Shown: positions 18,777 through 28,118, counted from the first letter of the stretch. The stretch: 64,000 bases of DNA from an uncultured Rhodospirillaceae bacterium (GCA_937927415.1 CALBDS010000045.1:40730-104729); one strand, 5' to 3'. Program-made: numbers and translations. Notes: generated from the sequence alone by a model not told the origin.

Positions 18777-20153
18777 GCCGTTTCGACTGAATGTTTCTTT
18801 TTTTATTGTTTTGTTGAACGATGGTGCCTTTTCTTGATTATCGACGCCGCTGACGACGTAGCGCCCGGTTGTCAGATCATGGGCGATTTCCAGGGTTGGT
18901 GCGAAGCAGGGGACTTGCGTGAACTGGATGCAATGGGCCTCGGCGTAGCGCACCAGCGCACCCTTGGCGTCGTAATGCTCGGCCATCAGGATCTGCCAGG
19001 AATCCTCGTCCAGGTAGTAGACCCGGCGGGCGAAGGCGTGGCGGGAGCCGGGGCGCCGCACCGCCTCCACCACCCACACGCGATGCATCTCGTAGCGCAG
19101 GAAATTGGGCGCCAGATGGCCGGGCCACAGGAAATCGTCGGGGCCGAGCACCGGCGTGTCCAGGCGATAGGCGTTGTAGGGAACGTACATTTCCCGCTTG
19201 CCCGCCAACGTGAAGTTGAAGCGGTCCATGGTGCCGCTGAACATGTCCATCATGTCGGCGGTGCGCACGCCCCCCGTCGCCGGATCGGGCCGGTCATAGG
19301 AAAAATCGGGGGCCGGGATCACCCGCGGCTTGCCGGGGGCGCGGTACCAGAACTGCGGCGGCTCGGCGATGGGATCGATGGAGCGGTTCAGCACCAGGGC
19401 TTCGCCCGCCTTGTCCGGCGGGGCCAGGACGGTGCGCCGGGTCATCAGGGCGATGGCGCCGGTTTCGCCCTTGGCATAGGGCGACAGCATGTCGCGGCGG
19501 TAGCGGGCGGCGGTGCGCTGCCCGTTGGCCTCCACCACGAACACGTTGTCGGTCGCCCGCATGCTTTCCCCGCGCCAGCGCAGGACGTGATTCCACATGG
19601 CCTCGTCCCCCGTCTTGGGCCGGGGGAAGGGAATGCCAACCCGCGCCCCACGCACCGCCAGCCCGTTGGATTCGTTGCGGGCGGTGCGGTCGTTGGCGAT
19701 GGTGGCGTCATAGACCGCCTGGGGAAAGGCCGCGGTGCGCCGGGTGGGGAACATGGGCAGGGAAAAACGGTCGGGATACGCCTTCAGAAGCGCGATGCTG
19801 CCCGCCGACAGGCGCACGGCGTAGCGGTCCACCTCGGCGGCGGTGACGGTGAACCACCGTCCGTCCTCCATCAGCGGGTCGGGGTGCGGCTGCCCCTCGA
19901 CGTAGTTGGCGGCAAGGGTGGACAGGCCGCCGGTCCACGCGGGGATGGTTTCGCGGCTGTTGGCCCCCTGTTCCGCACCGACGGGCGTCAGGCCCGCCGG
20001 CCAGCTTCCGGGGGCCGGTTGCGTGTCCTGTCCCCGGACGCGGGCAGGCAGCAGGGGCAGCAGCAGGGCGGAGCCGGCGGCGGCCAGCGCACGGCGGCGG
20101 CTCAGCCGGCCGGAAGCGGGGGGAGTCGTGCCGGGCGGAATCGTGCCGGTCAT
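18759..20153 (-). CDS. DUF1329 protein with Tat-type signal
   Basis: A 464-residue exported protein of the DUF1329 family, whose members are envelope proteins often co-occurring with RND-type exporters; the biochemical role is unknown. The N-terminus has a twin-arginine motif (SRRRALAAAG) and a hydrophobic stretch up to PARVRG, indicating Tat export. Family-typical segments include LTPVGAEQGANS, IPAWTGG, RFSLPMFPTRR, LVLNRSIDPIAEPPQFWYR, MFSGTMDRFNFTLAGKREMYVPYNAY, LWPGHLAPNFLRYEMHRVWVVEA and RRVYYLDEDSWQIL. Its ATG overlaps the stop of the upstream hybrid kinase by ATGA. That tight coupling to two sensor kinases, with no RND gene in sight, is unusual for this family. Confidence 0.82.
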   Translation of the reverse strand: MTGTIPPGTTPPASGRLSRRRALAAAGSALLLPLLPARVRGQDTQPAPGSWPAGLTPVGAEQGANSRETIPAWTGGLSTLAANYVEGQPHPDPLMEDGRWFTVTAAEVDRYAVRLSAGSIALLKAYPDRFSLPMFPTRRTAAFPQAVYDATIANDRTARNESNGLAVRGARVGIPFPRPKTGDEAMWNHVLRWRGESMRATDNVFVVEANGQRTAARYRRDMLSPYAKGETGAIALMTRRTVLAPPDKAGEALVLNRSIDPIAEPPQFWYRAPGKPRVIPAPDFSYDRPDPATGGVRTADMMDMFSGTMDRFNFTLAGKREMYVPYNAYRLDTPVLGPDDFLWPGHLAPNFLRYEMHRVWVVEAVRRPGSRHAFARRVYYLDEDSWQILMAEHYDAKGALVRYAEAHCIQFTQVPCFAPTLEIAHDLTTGRYVVSGVDNQEKAPSFNKTIKKETFSRNGLQKEF

Positions 20154-23038
20154 GGCGTCAATCCTCCTTCGTCGCGGAACCGTTCCACCGCCGCCAGTTC
20201 CTCGGCGGTCAGCGCGGTCTGGGCGTCGAGCCGGGGCCAGTCGGCCTGAGGGGCGGCGGCTTCCAGCGTGCGCGCGGCCTCCGCCAGCGCCAGCGCCCCG
20301 GCGATGCGGGCGGAGCCTTTCAGATTGTGGGCGCCGCTCTGCACGCCGCGGGGATCGCGGTCGGTCACGGCCGCACGGATGTCGGCCAGGATGCCGCGGC
20401 TGACGGTGATGAACTCGTCCAGCATTTCCCGGATCAGCGCCGGGTCGTCGCCGCACAGCGCCCGCAGCGGGCCGGGGTCGAGCACCGGCGCCATCGGGGG
20501 CACCAGCGTCTCCACCACCGGCACGGGCGGCAGCGGGGACGGCATGGGCAGCCGGCCCGCCCGTTCCCGCCCGCCGCCGGGGGGCGGCAGCCACGGTTCC
20601 AGGGCGGCGGCCAGCGCCGTCAGGGACAGCGGCTTGGTCAGCCAGCCGTCCATGCCCGCCTGCCGGTACGGTCCGCCCTGGCCGTCCACGGCGTCGGCGG
20701 TGATGGCGATGATGGGCAGGCGGCGGCCGTCGCCGCGGGCCTGCTCGGCCTCCCGGATGCGGCGAGTGAGGTCGAAGCCGTCCAGCCCCGGCATGTGGCC
20801 GTCGGTCAGCAGCGCGCCATAGGAGCGTTCGGCCACCGCCGCCAGCGCCTCGTACCCGTCGGAGGCCAGATGCACGGCGTAGCCCAGGGAATTGAGCTGG
20901 CGGAGGATGACCTTGCGGTTGATGGGGTTGTCCTCCGCCACCAGGATCAGGCGCCCCTCGGCCAGCGCCACATCCTCCGGCGGCGGGGTCATGGGGCCGG
21001 CGGCGCAGGGCGACAGGGGCGGGGGCGGCGGGGCGTCCGGCGCTACCCGCCCGGCGGCGGTGGCCACTGCCCGCACCAGAACCGCCCGCCGCACCGGCCG
21101 GACCACCATCGGGGCGGGGGTGTGATGCCCGCCGTCCGTCTCCGCCGTCACGATCCGCACCACCGGCACCGCGGGGGCGGGCAGGGGGATGGGGGGTAGG
21201 GGGCCGTCGGTGACCATCACGTCGGCGGGGTCCTTGCCCGCCGGGATCGCGGCCCCCGCCGCCGTCAGATAGGCCAGGGCCGCCTGACGCTCCGGTCCGG
21301 GGGGAAGGCGCACCCGCACCGCCAGCCCGGCGAGATCGGCCCCCGCCGCCGCGGCCGCCGGGGTGCGGGCGATGCCGAACGGCAGGTCGAGCCAGAAGGT
21401 CGAACCGGCCCCCTCCACGCTGTCCACACCGATGTCGCCCCCCATCAGCGCGGCCAGACGGCGGCAGATGGACAGCCCCAGCCCGGTGCCGCCGAACCGG
21501 CGGGTGATGGAGCTTTCCGCCTGGCTGAAGGGCAGGAACAGGCGCGCGCGCGCGGCATCGCTGATGCCGATGCCGGTGTCCGACACCTCGATCCGCACCC
21601 GCACCCAGCCGTCGGCGCGGGTGCGCAGGTTGGCGGCCATCACCACCCGCCCGCGCTCGGTGAATTTGACGGCGTTGCCGCCCAGGTTGAACAGGATCTG
21701 GCGCAGCCGCACCGGGTCGGCGAACAGTTCGGCCGGGATGGCCGGATCGACCAGGGTGACCAGTTCCAGCCCCTTGCGCCGGGCCATGGGCGCCAGGGTT
21801 TCCGCCACCCCCTCCACCACCGATGTCAGCGACACCGGCTCAAGCTCCAGATCCAGCTTGCCGGCCTCGATCTTGGAGAAATCCAGGATATCGTCGATGA
21901 TGCGCAGGAGGGCGGTGGCCGATTCCCGCATGGTGTCCACCGCCTCGGCCTGATTGGCGTCCAGGGGGGTGTGCTCCAGCAATTCCAGCATGCCCAGCAC
22001 GCCGTTCATCGGCGTGCGGATCTCGTGACTCATGGTCGCCAGAAACGCCGATTTGGCGGATGCGGCCTGTTCGGCCTGTTCCTTGGCGATGTGCATCTGG
22101 TGTTCGGTTTCCTTGCGCCGGGTGATGTCGGTGACCCAGGCGATGTAGCAGGGCCGCCCGTCCAGATCCGCCGGTCCCCCCGACACCAGCGCCCAGAAGC
22201 TGCCGCCGCCGGGCCGCCTCACCTGTAGCTCGGCGTCGCGCACCGCCGCCCCGCGCAGCAGGGGGCGGATGGCGCCGTGACGGCTCTGATTCCCCTGGGC
22301 GGGATCCCCGCCGGAAAACAGGGCGGAGGCGGGATAGCCCTCCAGCCCTTCCCGCGGGGCGTGGAGCAATTCGCACAGGCGGCTGTTGGCGAAGATCAGC
22401 CGGGCATCGGCGGAAAAGCCGCACACCCCCACCGGCGCCGATTCCAGCAGACGGCGCAGGCTCTCGCGGCTGGCCGACAGTTCGCGGGTGCGGGCGGCGA
22501 CCCGCGCTTCCACCGCCGCCAACTGGTCATAGCCGCGCAGTGCCGCGATCAGCGCGGTGAACAGCGCATCGGCCGACAAGTCGGCCTTGTCGCGGTAATC
22601 GTTGATGTCATAGGCCAGGATCACGTCGCGGGGCGGGGCCTGCCCCGGCTGGCCGGTGCGCAGGATGATGCGGATCTGGCTGTTGCCCAGGCTGTCGCGG
22701 ATCCAGCGCACGAGGTCCAGGCCGGCGTTTTCTGCCTCCATCACCACGTCCAGCAGCACGGCGGCAATGGAGCCGCCCGGCCCGTTGGCCGCCCGGTCGG
22801 CGGACAGCACGGCGCGCGCCTCCACCGCGGTCAGGGCGGGGATGAAGGCCAGCCGCCGCCCCTGGAACCGCACGTCGCCCAGCAGCAGCGTGGTCATGGC
22901 GTGCACGTCGGGTTCGTCGTCCACCACCAGCACGGTCCACGGGGGCAGGGCGCCGGCGCTGTCCGCATCCTCGGCGGCGAACAGCAGGTCGTCCCCGGTA
23001 TCGCACGCGGTCATGGGGCCGGTCGTGGGGCTGGTCAT
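20150..23038 (-). CDS. hybrid sensor kinase: REC-PAS-HisKA-HATPase-REC-Hpt
   Basis: A 962-residue soluble phosphorelay protein. An N-terminal receiver (about 33-160; VLVVDDEPDVHAM, acceptor Asp in VLLDVVM) is followed by a PAS domain (SAPVGVCGFSADARLIFAN), HisKA with His338 (SHEIRTPMNGVLGM), an ATPase (NLGGNAVKFTERG, DTGIGIS, GTGLGLSI), a second receiver (ILVAEDNPINRKV, Asp in LLTDGHMPG) and a C-terminal Hpt domain (AHNLKGSARIAG). All phosphorelay stations appear intact. It has no membrane span, so it may take phosphate or signal from the membrane kinase encoded just upstream, whose stop overlaps this start by ATGA. The DUF1329 gene overlaps its 3' end in the same way. Confidence 0.9.
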   Translation of the reverse strand: MTSPTTGPMTACDTGDDLLFAAEDADSAGALPPWTVLVVDDEPDVHAMTTLLLGDVRFQGRRLAFIPALTAVEARAVLSADRAANGPGGSIAAVLLDVVMEAENAGLDLVRWIRDSLGNSQIRIILRTGQPGQAPPRDVILAYDINDYRDKADLSADALFTALIAALRGYDQLAAVEARVAARTRELSASRESLRRLLESAPVGVCGFSADARLIFANSRLCELLHAPREGLEGYPASALFSGGDPAQGNQSRHGAIRPLLRGAAVRDAELQVRRPGGGSFWALVSGGPADLDGRPCYIAWVTDITRRKETEHQMHIAKEQAEQAASAKSAFLATMSHEIRTPMNGVLGMLELLEHTPLDANQAEAVDTMRESATALLRIIDDILDFSKIEAGKLDLELEPVSLTSVVEGVAETLAPMARRKGLELVTLVDPAIPAELFADPVRLRQILFNLGGNAVKFTERGRVVMAANLRTRADGWVRVRIEVSDTGIGISDAARARLFLPFSQAESSITRRFGGTGLGLSICRRLAALMGGDIGVDSVEGAGSTFWLDLPFGIARTPAAAAAGADLAGLAVRVRLPPGPERQAALAYLTAAGAAIPAGKDPADVMVTDGPLPPIPLPAPAVPVVRIVTAETDGGHHTPAPMVVRPVRRAVLVRAVATAAGRVAPDAPPPPPLSPCAAGPMTPPPEDVALAEGRLILVAEDNPINRKVILRQLNSLGYAVHLASDGYEALAAVAERSYGALLTDGHMPGLDGFDLTRRIREAEQARGDGRRLPIIAITADAVDGQGGPYRQAGMDGWLTKPLSLTALAAALEPWLPPPGGGRERAGRLPMPSPLPPVPVVETLVPPMAPVLDPGPLRALCGDDPALIREMLDEFITVSRGILADIRAAVTDRDPRGVQSGAHNLKGSARIAGALALAEAARTLEAAAPQADWPRLDAQTALTAEELAAVERFRDEGGLTP

Positions 23039-25344
23039 GGGGGAACAGGCTCCGGTTGCCGGGGGGTGGTGTCCAGCACCGGGGCGGTGCGGGGCAGGCG
23101 CAGGGTGAATGTGGTTCCGCCGCCGGGGGGGCTGTCAACGGTGATCCGCCCGCCCAGGGTCTGGGTCACCAGATTGAACACGATGTGCAGCCCCAGCCCC
23201 GATCCACCCTCGCCCCGCCGGGTGGTGAAGAAGGGGTCGAAGACGCGGCCCAGATGGGCCGGCGGGATGCCGTGCCCGGTATCGGCGATGCGGATCTCCA
23301 CCTCGTCCGCCGGCAGGACCTCCACGGTGATGGTCAGCCGCGGCGGGGGCGCCGTGTCCCCGCCGCCGGGGCCGAAGGCGTGGATGTCGGCATTCATCAC
23401 CATGTTGGTCATGATCTGCGACAGGGCGCCGGGAAAACTGTCCATGGACACCAGATCGTCTTCGGGGCCGTCCACCCGGATCCCGTGGCGCAGGTGGTGG
23501 AGCGACGGCGCCAGGGAGGCGGCGATTTCCGTCAGGTACGGCATCAGGGCGAAGCGGCGGCGGTCCTGGCTGGTCTGGTCCACCGCCACCCGCTTGAAGC
23601 TCTGGATCAGCCCCGCCGCCCGCTCCAGGTTCTGGTGGATCAGCCGCCCGGCCTCCTCGGCGTCGGCGAGGAAGGTTTCCAGGGCCGATTTCTTCAGCGC
23701 ACCGCCGGACAGGTCGGCGGCGATGGTGCGGGCGCGGGCGGCCAGATGGGTGGAGCAGCTGTAGGCTACCCCCACCGGCGTGTTGATCTCGTGGGCGATG
23801 CCGGCCACCAGCAGCGCCAGGGACGCCATCTTTTCCGCCTGCACCAGACTGGCCTGAGTGTCCTTCAGGTTGGCGTAGGCCTCTTCCAGCGCCAGCATGG
23901 TGTCGAAGATCTCCTCCGCCTTGCGCGCCTCTTCGGTCACGTCGCGGACGGTGCGGACGAAGCCGCCCTCGGCCAGAGGGGTGGACCGCACCTCCACCAC
24001 CGCCCCGTTGCGGCAGCGGCGCTTGAACGTCAGCGGCTGGCGGGTGCCCTCGGGCCAGTCGTCCAGATGCAGGTCGGGGTCGCTGGGGTCATCGGCGAAT
24101 TCGCCGCGGTCGCGCTGGCACCGGATCACCTCGGCATAAAGGGGGCCGGCGGCCAGAAAGTCGGCGGGCACGTTCAGCAGATCGGCCGCCCGGCGGTTGG
24201 ACATCACCACCCGCAGGTCGCCGTCGGCCATGATGATTCCCTGCTCCACGCTGTCGAGCGTGTTCTGCAGGATGGTGTGTTCCCGCTCCAGCGCCTGTTC
24301 GGCGCGCACCCGTTCGGTGACGTCGGACACGGTGCCGGTCAGGCGGCGGGCCGTGCCGTCGGGGCCGCGCACGGCGGTGGCCTTGTCCTCCAGCCACAGC
24401 CACGACCCATCGGCCCGGCGGGCGCGGTAGGTGACGGCCAGCGACTCGGTTTCGCCCAGGATGTGCCGTTCGGTGGCGTGCCGCACATCCGGCGCGTCGC
24501 CGGGGTGGATCAGGGCGGCGCGGCTGTCCGCCGTCATGGGCAGGGCATCGGGGGCCAGCCCCAGCAGGCGGGGAAACTCCGGCGACCACCAGCAACGCCC
24601 GGTCGGCAGGTCGTGATCCCACACCGCCGAACGGGTGGCGCCGATGGCCAGCGTCAGCCGCTCCTGGCTTTGGCGCAGCGCCTCTTCCTCGGCGTGCAGG
24701 CGGGCCAGGGTGGCGTTGTAGGCGGCGATCACCCGTCCCAGCTCGTCGGCGGACTCCCACGCCACCGGCCGGCTGGAGGTGCCGGCCTGCCCCATGGCAG
24801 CGATCATCCGGCGCAGCGGGCGGGCGATGCTGAGGCGGTGGGCGGTCAGCGCCGTCGCCACCGTTCCGGCCAGCACCAGCACCAGCAGTCCCAGCGCGCC
24901 CTGGGCGTCCGACCGGATGCGTTCGTCCACCGCCGCATGGGACAGACCCAGCATCAGCGTGCCTCCCGACGCCAGCGGCACCCGCACCCGCTCCAGGGGG
25001 CCATCGGTCCCGCAGCCGTCGGGCGGCCAGGACAGGACGGGGGCGCCGCCGCCGGTTTCCGCGCACGGGCTGTCCGGGTGGGCGGCGATGGCCTGCAACA
25101 GGGTGCGTGCCGCGGTCTCGTCCGGTTCGGCCAGCAGCGGCGCCAGGGCGTCGGCGTAGCGTTCGGCCACCGTGGTCATGCGCCGGGTCTGGTCTGCGGT
25201 CAGGATGCGGTGCTTGACCAGAAAGAAGGCCGCGGAGAACGCCAGCGATCCCAGCAGCAGGACCGGCAGCAGAATCGCCAGGAACTTGGCCGATACCGAC
25301 GGCATCCGGTGCCATGCCGCGGCACCCGGAACCCTGATCCTCAT
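23035..25344 (-). CDS. membrane sensor histidine kinase with two PAS domains
   Basis: A 769-residue kinase and first gene of a three-gene coupled operon. TM1 (FLAILLPVLLLGSLAFSAAFFL) and TM2 (about 147-170) flank a short ~100-residue periplasmic loop; a HAMP-like region follows. Two PAS domains precede the kinase core (one with WSPEFPRLLGLAPDALPM, a second with DSVEQGIIMADGDLRVVMSN). The phosphoacceptor box is GIAHEINTPVGVAYS, a variant seen in kinases that lack the usual HELRTP. The ATPase has TNMVMNADIHAF, DTGHGIP, FFTTRRGEGGSGLGLHI. I chose ATG 25344 because GGGGA precedes it; a GTG at 25359 is possible. It diverges from the STAS gene at 25572. Confidence 0.87.
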   Translation of the reverse strand: MRIRVPGAAAWHRMPSVSAKFLAILLPVLLLGSLAFSAAFFLVKHRILTADQTRRMTTVAERYADALAPLLAEPDETAARTLLQAIAAHPDSPCAETGGGAPVLSWPPDGCGTDGPLERVRVPLASGGTLMLGLSHAAVDERIRSDAQGALGLLVLVLAGTVATALTAHRLSIARPLRRMIAAMGQAGTSSRPVAWESADELGRVIAAYNATLARLHAEEEALRQSQERLTLAIGATRSAVWDHDLPTGRCWWSPEFPRLLGLAPDALPMTADSRAALIHPGDAPDVRHATERHILGETESLAVTYRARRADGSWLWLEDKATAVRGPDGTARRLTGTVSDVTERVRAEQALEREHTILQNTLDSVEQGIIMADGDLRVVMSNRRAADLLNVPADFLAAGPLYAEVIRCQRDRGEFADDPSDPDLHLDDWPEGTRQPLTFKRRCRNGAVVEVRSTPLAEGGFVRTVRDVTEEARKAEEIFDTMLALEEAYANLKDTQASLVQAEKMASLALLVAGIAHEINTPVGVAYSCSTHLAARARTIAADLSGGALKKSALETFLADAEEAGRLIHQNLERAAGLIQSFKRVAVDQTSQDRRRFALMPYLTEIAASLAPSLHHLRHGIRVDGPEDDLVSMDSFPGALSQIMTNMVMNADIHAFGPGGGDTAPPPRLTITVEVLPADEVEIRIADTGHGIPPAHLGRVFDPFFTTRRGEGGSGLGLHIVFNLVTQTLGGRITVDSPPGGGTTFTLRLPRTAPVLDTTPRQPEPVPP

Positions 25345-25571
25345 CGCGTCCCCACACACCCGTCACACCGGGGCAATCTTGTACCGCGGGGGTGCCGCCG
25401 GCGTCCATCGGGGGCTGTTGTCCACCGCGTCCGTCTTGGCTTGAGAAAAAGGAACCGTTTCCGTTACAGTCGTCGCCCAAGTGGTGGGGCCATCCTAATC
25501 ATCACTGCTTTTGGTCTCCATCCGAATGTATTGCGATTTTGTGTCAAAAAGATTGAAAGACGAGGGCGGCA

Positions 25572-25880
25572 ATGGAGTTCGATTCGCATCCGGCCGGCGC
25601 AGGCCTGACGGTCACCCTGAAAGGCCGGATGGAATTCACCGATCATGAGCATCTGCGCACCCTGGTCCGGCTGATGGAGAATCTGCCGTCCGCGTCCGTC
25701 TATGCCATCGACGCCGGGGGGCTGGATTTCATCGATTCCGCCGGTCTGGGCATGCTGCTGATCCTGGAGGAAGAGGCGGAACAGCGCGGCCTGAAGCTGG
25801 TCATCCGGGGGATCCGCGGGGGGGTCCGCCGGTCCATCGAACTGGCGCGCATCGACGATATCATCACCATCGAGCCGTGA
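25572..25880 (+). CDS. STAS-domain anti-anti-sigma factor
   Basis: A 102-residue single STAS domain. The phosphorylatable serine lies in DFIDSAGLGMLLIL, the signature of SpoIIAA/RsbV-type anti-anti-sigma factors. In such switches the unphosphorylated STAS protein sequesters an anti-sigma kinase. The next two genes encode an ATPase of the RsbW type and a receiver-linked PP2C phosphatase, so this is the first gene of a partner-switching module. Its TGA overlaps the GTG start of the next gene (GTGA). An alternative output, control of a non-sigma target such as a diguanylate cyclase, is equally possible since no sigma factor is nearby. Confidence 0.88.
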   Translation: MEFDSHPAGAGLTVTLKGRMEFTDHEHLRTLVRLMENLPSASVYAIDAGGLDFIDSAGLGMLLILEEEAEQRGLKLVIRGIRGGVRRSIELARIDDIITIEP

Positions 25881-26692
25881 CCGGGCGCCCCGTGACCGGT
25901 GCCTTCCGGCCTTCCGGCCCCGCCTTGTGCGACAATTCGCTCCGGGTGGCCGTTGCGTGTGACCGGGTGCCCCCGGCCCTGGCCGCCCTGGCGGTCGGTG
26001 TTCCCCCCGCCCCCCCCGGCACGGGCGCGCGCCGGGCCGCCATTCTGGTGGGCGATGGGCTGGACCGCGACGGTCTGACCCGCCTGCTGGCGGGGGAGGC
26101 GGGATTCGTGGTGGAAGCCGACGAAAGCCCGCCCGCCGCCTCATCCCCCGATCCCGGCCTATCTCCCGATCCCGGCCTATCTCCCGATCCCGGTTGGACG
26201 CGGGTGGTGGTGCCGCAGGCCCTGTTCGCCCTGTCGCTGTCCACCCGCACGTCGTGGACGGCGCAACCGGCGGCGGCGGTGTGCGACGCGCTGGTGCTGT
26301 TGGGTGTGCTGGACGGCGACAGCCGCGGCACCGTGGAGCTGTGCCTGCACGAGGCGGTGGCCAACGCCATCGTTCACGGCAACCTGGGCATCGCCAGCGC
26401 CGCCAAGAACCACCCCGAGGGGTATGAGACGTTCGGACGCCTGCTCAGCGAGCGGCTGGCCGATCCGCGGCGCCGGCGGCTGCGGCTGACTGTTGCCGCG
26501 CGCTGGGCCGACGGCTGGCTGGACATCACGGTCGTGGACGAGGGGCAGGGGTTCGACCTGGCGCTGCTGCCGCGGGCGGCGGACGGTAATTCCCGTTCGG
26601 GCCGCGGCTTCGTCTTCATGCGCGCCCTGGCGGCGGGGGTGGATGTGTGCGACGGCGGTCGCTGCACCCGCCTGCGCTTCGCGCTGACCTGA
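25877..26692 (+). CDS. RsbW/SpoIIAB-like anti-sigma ATPase with N-terminal extension
   Basis: A 271-residue protein. The C-terminal ~150 residues form a GHKL ATPase of the serine-kinase type: ELCLHEAVANAIVHGNLGI (N box), DEGQGFD (G1-like) and a Gly-rich SGRGFVFMRAL. It probably phosphorylates the upstream STAS partner. The N-terminal ~105 residues are unlike RsbW: RVAVACDRVPPAL and AAILVGDGLDRDGLTRLL suggest a degenerate receiver-like fold, and a short tandem SPDPGL repeat (18-bp units at 26147-26193) links the two parts. Start is GTG, overlapping the STAS stop. A 13-base gap leads to the RsbU-like gene. Confidence 0.78.
   Translation: MTGRPVTGAFRPSGPALCDNSLRVAVACDRVPPALAALAVGVPPAPPGTGARRAAILVGDGLDRDGLTRLLAGEAGFVVEADESPPAASSPDPGLSPDPGLSPDPGWTRVVVPQALFALSLSTRTSWTAQPAAAVCDALVLLGVLDGDSRGTVELCLHEAVANAIVHGNLGIASAAKNHPEGYETFGRLLSERLADPRRRRLRLTVAARWADGWLDITVVDEGQGFDLALLPRAADGNSRSGRGFVFMRALAAGVDVCDGGRCTRLRFALT
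26147..26193 (+). repeat. 18-bp tandem repeat inside the RsbW-like gene
   Basis: Two full and one partial copy of an 18-bp unit (CCCGATCCCGGCCTATCT) encode SPDPGLSPDPGLSPDPG. The unit is a multiple of three, so slippage would change linker length without breaking the frame. Confidence 0.85.
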
Positions 26693-26705
26693 CGGGGGAG
26701 GGGCG

Positions 26706-27863
26706 ATGGCGGTTTCCCTGGAGGATTGCCGGGTTCTCATCGTCGATGACAATCCCTTCAACCAGAAATCCCTGGCGCTGGTGATCCGCCGCGCCGGCTG
26801 CCAGTCCATCGAGTTCGCCGCCGACGGGGCCGAGGCCCTGGCGAAGGTGGAACGGTTCCGGCCCGACCTGATCCTGCTGGATGTGGACATGCCGGTGATG
26901 GACGGGCTGACCCTGTGCCGCCGGCTTCGCGCCGACCCGGCCCACGCCGAACTGCCCATCCTGTTCCAGACCGCCCTGGACCGCGACGAGGAGCAGGTGC
27001 GGTGCTTCGAGGCGGGCGGCAGCGATTTCATCTCCAAGCCCATCCGTCCCGGCGAATGCGTGGCCCGCGTCCGCCACCATCTGGAAAAGCGCAAGCTGTT
27101 CAACGATCTGGCCCGTTTCCGCCAGCGGGTGGAAAACGAGTTGCGCCACGCTCGCGCCATGCAGCTTTCCCTGCTGCCGGAAGCGAAGCTGCTGGAGAAT
27201 GTGGGCGGCCATTACGGCCTGACCATCACCGCCCATTTCGAGACGTGTTCGGAGATGGGCGGCGATTTCTGGACCGTGCTGCCGGTGGACGAGCGGCGGG
27301 TGGGCTTTCTGATCGTGGATTTCGCCGGCCACGGCATCACCGCGGCCATCAACACCTTTCGCCTGCACACCCTGATCGACCGCATCCCCGTGCGCGGCCA
27401 GACGCCCGCCGGCTGGCTGGCGCAACTGAACGGCGCGCTGAAGGAGGTGCTGCCGGTGGGGCAGTTCGCCACCGCCTTCTTCGCCATCATCGACGTGGCG
27501 GCGGACACCCTGACCTATGCCGGGGCCGGGGCGCCCAACCCCTTTGCCGGGCGGCTGGGGCAGGGGGATGTGTCGCGGCTCGATTCTTGCGGGCTGGTGC
27601 TGGGGGTATCGCGGCGGGCGCTCTACACCGACCACACGGTGCCGTTTCCCCCCGGCGCGTTCCTGTTCCTTTACAGCGATGCGCTGGTGGAAGCGCGGGC
27701 GGCGGACGACACCGGCTTCGGCCACGACGGGGTGGAGGTGCTGGCGCGGGCGGCGGCCATGCGGCCCGATGCCCCCTTGGATGCGGTTCTGGAACGGTTT
27801 TTCGCCCGCATTCCCCGCCCGCTGGCCGACGATCTGACCGCGTTGTGGATCAGCCGTCCGTGA
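26706..27863 (+). CDS. response regulator with PP2C/SpoIIE (RsbU-like) phosphatase domain
   Basis: A 385-residue protein: receiver domain (residues ~8-125; VLIVDDNPFNQ, phosphoacceptor Asp in LILLDVDMPVMDG, Lys in FISKPI), a short coiled coil (RQRVENELRHARAMQLSLLP), and a SpoIIE-type phosphatase with metal ligands in EMGGDFW, VDFAGHG and LADDLTALWI. Phosphorylation of the receiver should switch the phosphatase, which would dephosphorylate the STAS protein two genes upstream. Input kinase is not obvious; the membrane kinase divergently encoded at 23035-25344 or an orphan kinase are candidates by proximity only. Start has GGGGAGGGGCG upstream. Confidence 0.9.
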   Translation: MAVSLEDCRVLIVDDNPFNQKSLALVIRRAGCQSIEFAADGAEALAKVERFRPDLILLDVDMPVMDGLTLCRRLRADPAHAELPILFQTALDRDEEQVRCFEAGGSDFISKPIRPGECVARVRHHLEKRKLFNDLARFRQRVENELRHARAMQLSLLPEAKLLENVGGHYGLTITAHFETCSEMGGDFWTVLPVDERRVGFLIVDFAGHGITAAINTFRLHTLIDRIPVRGQTPAGWLAQLNGALKEVLPVGQFATAFFAIIDVAADTLTYAGAGAPNPFAGRLGQGDVSRLDSCGLVLGVSRRALYTDHTVPFPPGAFLFLYSDALVEARAADDTGFGHDGVEVLARAAAMRPDAPLDAVLERFFARIPRPLADDLTALWISRP

Positions 27864-28013
27864 CCCGCACACCCTGGAGGGGCAGCGTTTCCATGGGCGC
27901 ATTGCTCATCCTTGAAATCTCTTCTTGTGTCGGAGCGCGTTTTCGCGTTCCGTCTGGCCCGCGTTCCGCTGCACTTGCCAAGGGTGCGGGAACTGTGCTC
28001 AACAAACTGTCGT

Positions 28014-28042
28014 TTGACTTTTCCGGCGGTGACCTGTATGGC
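28014..28042 (+). promoter_or_regulatory. sigma-70-type promoter of the EF-G gene
   Basis: TTGACT (28014-28019) and TATGGC (28037-28042) are spaced by 17 bases, about 77 bases before the EF-G start codon, in a 255-bp gap that otherwise holds no gene. This is the best promoter-like pair in the gap. Confidence 0.5.
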
Positions 28043-28118
28043 GCCTCTCTGATTGGGGTGTGATGCCCCGCGCCTGGGATTCAGCACGCCGAACCGGTTC
28101 CGCACCACGGAGTTTTTT

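Noticed and set aside
23056..25608. Open frame of 850 codons antisense to the PAS kinase
   Set aside because: Composition of a shadow (Gly/Gln/His/Arg) and contradicted by clear kinase motifs on the other strand.
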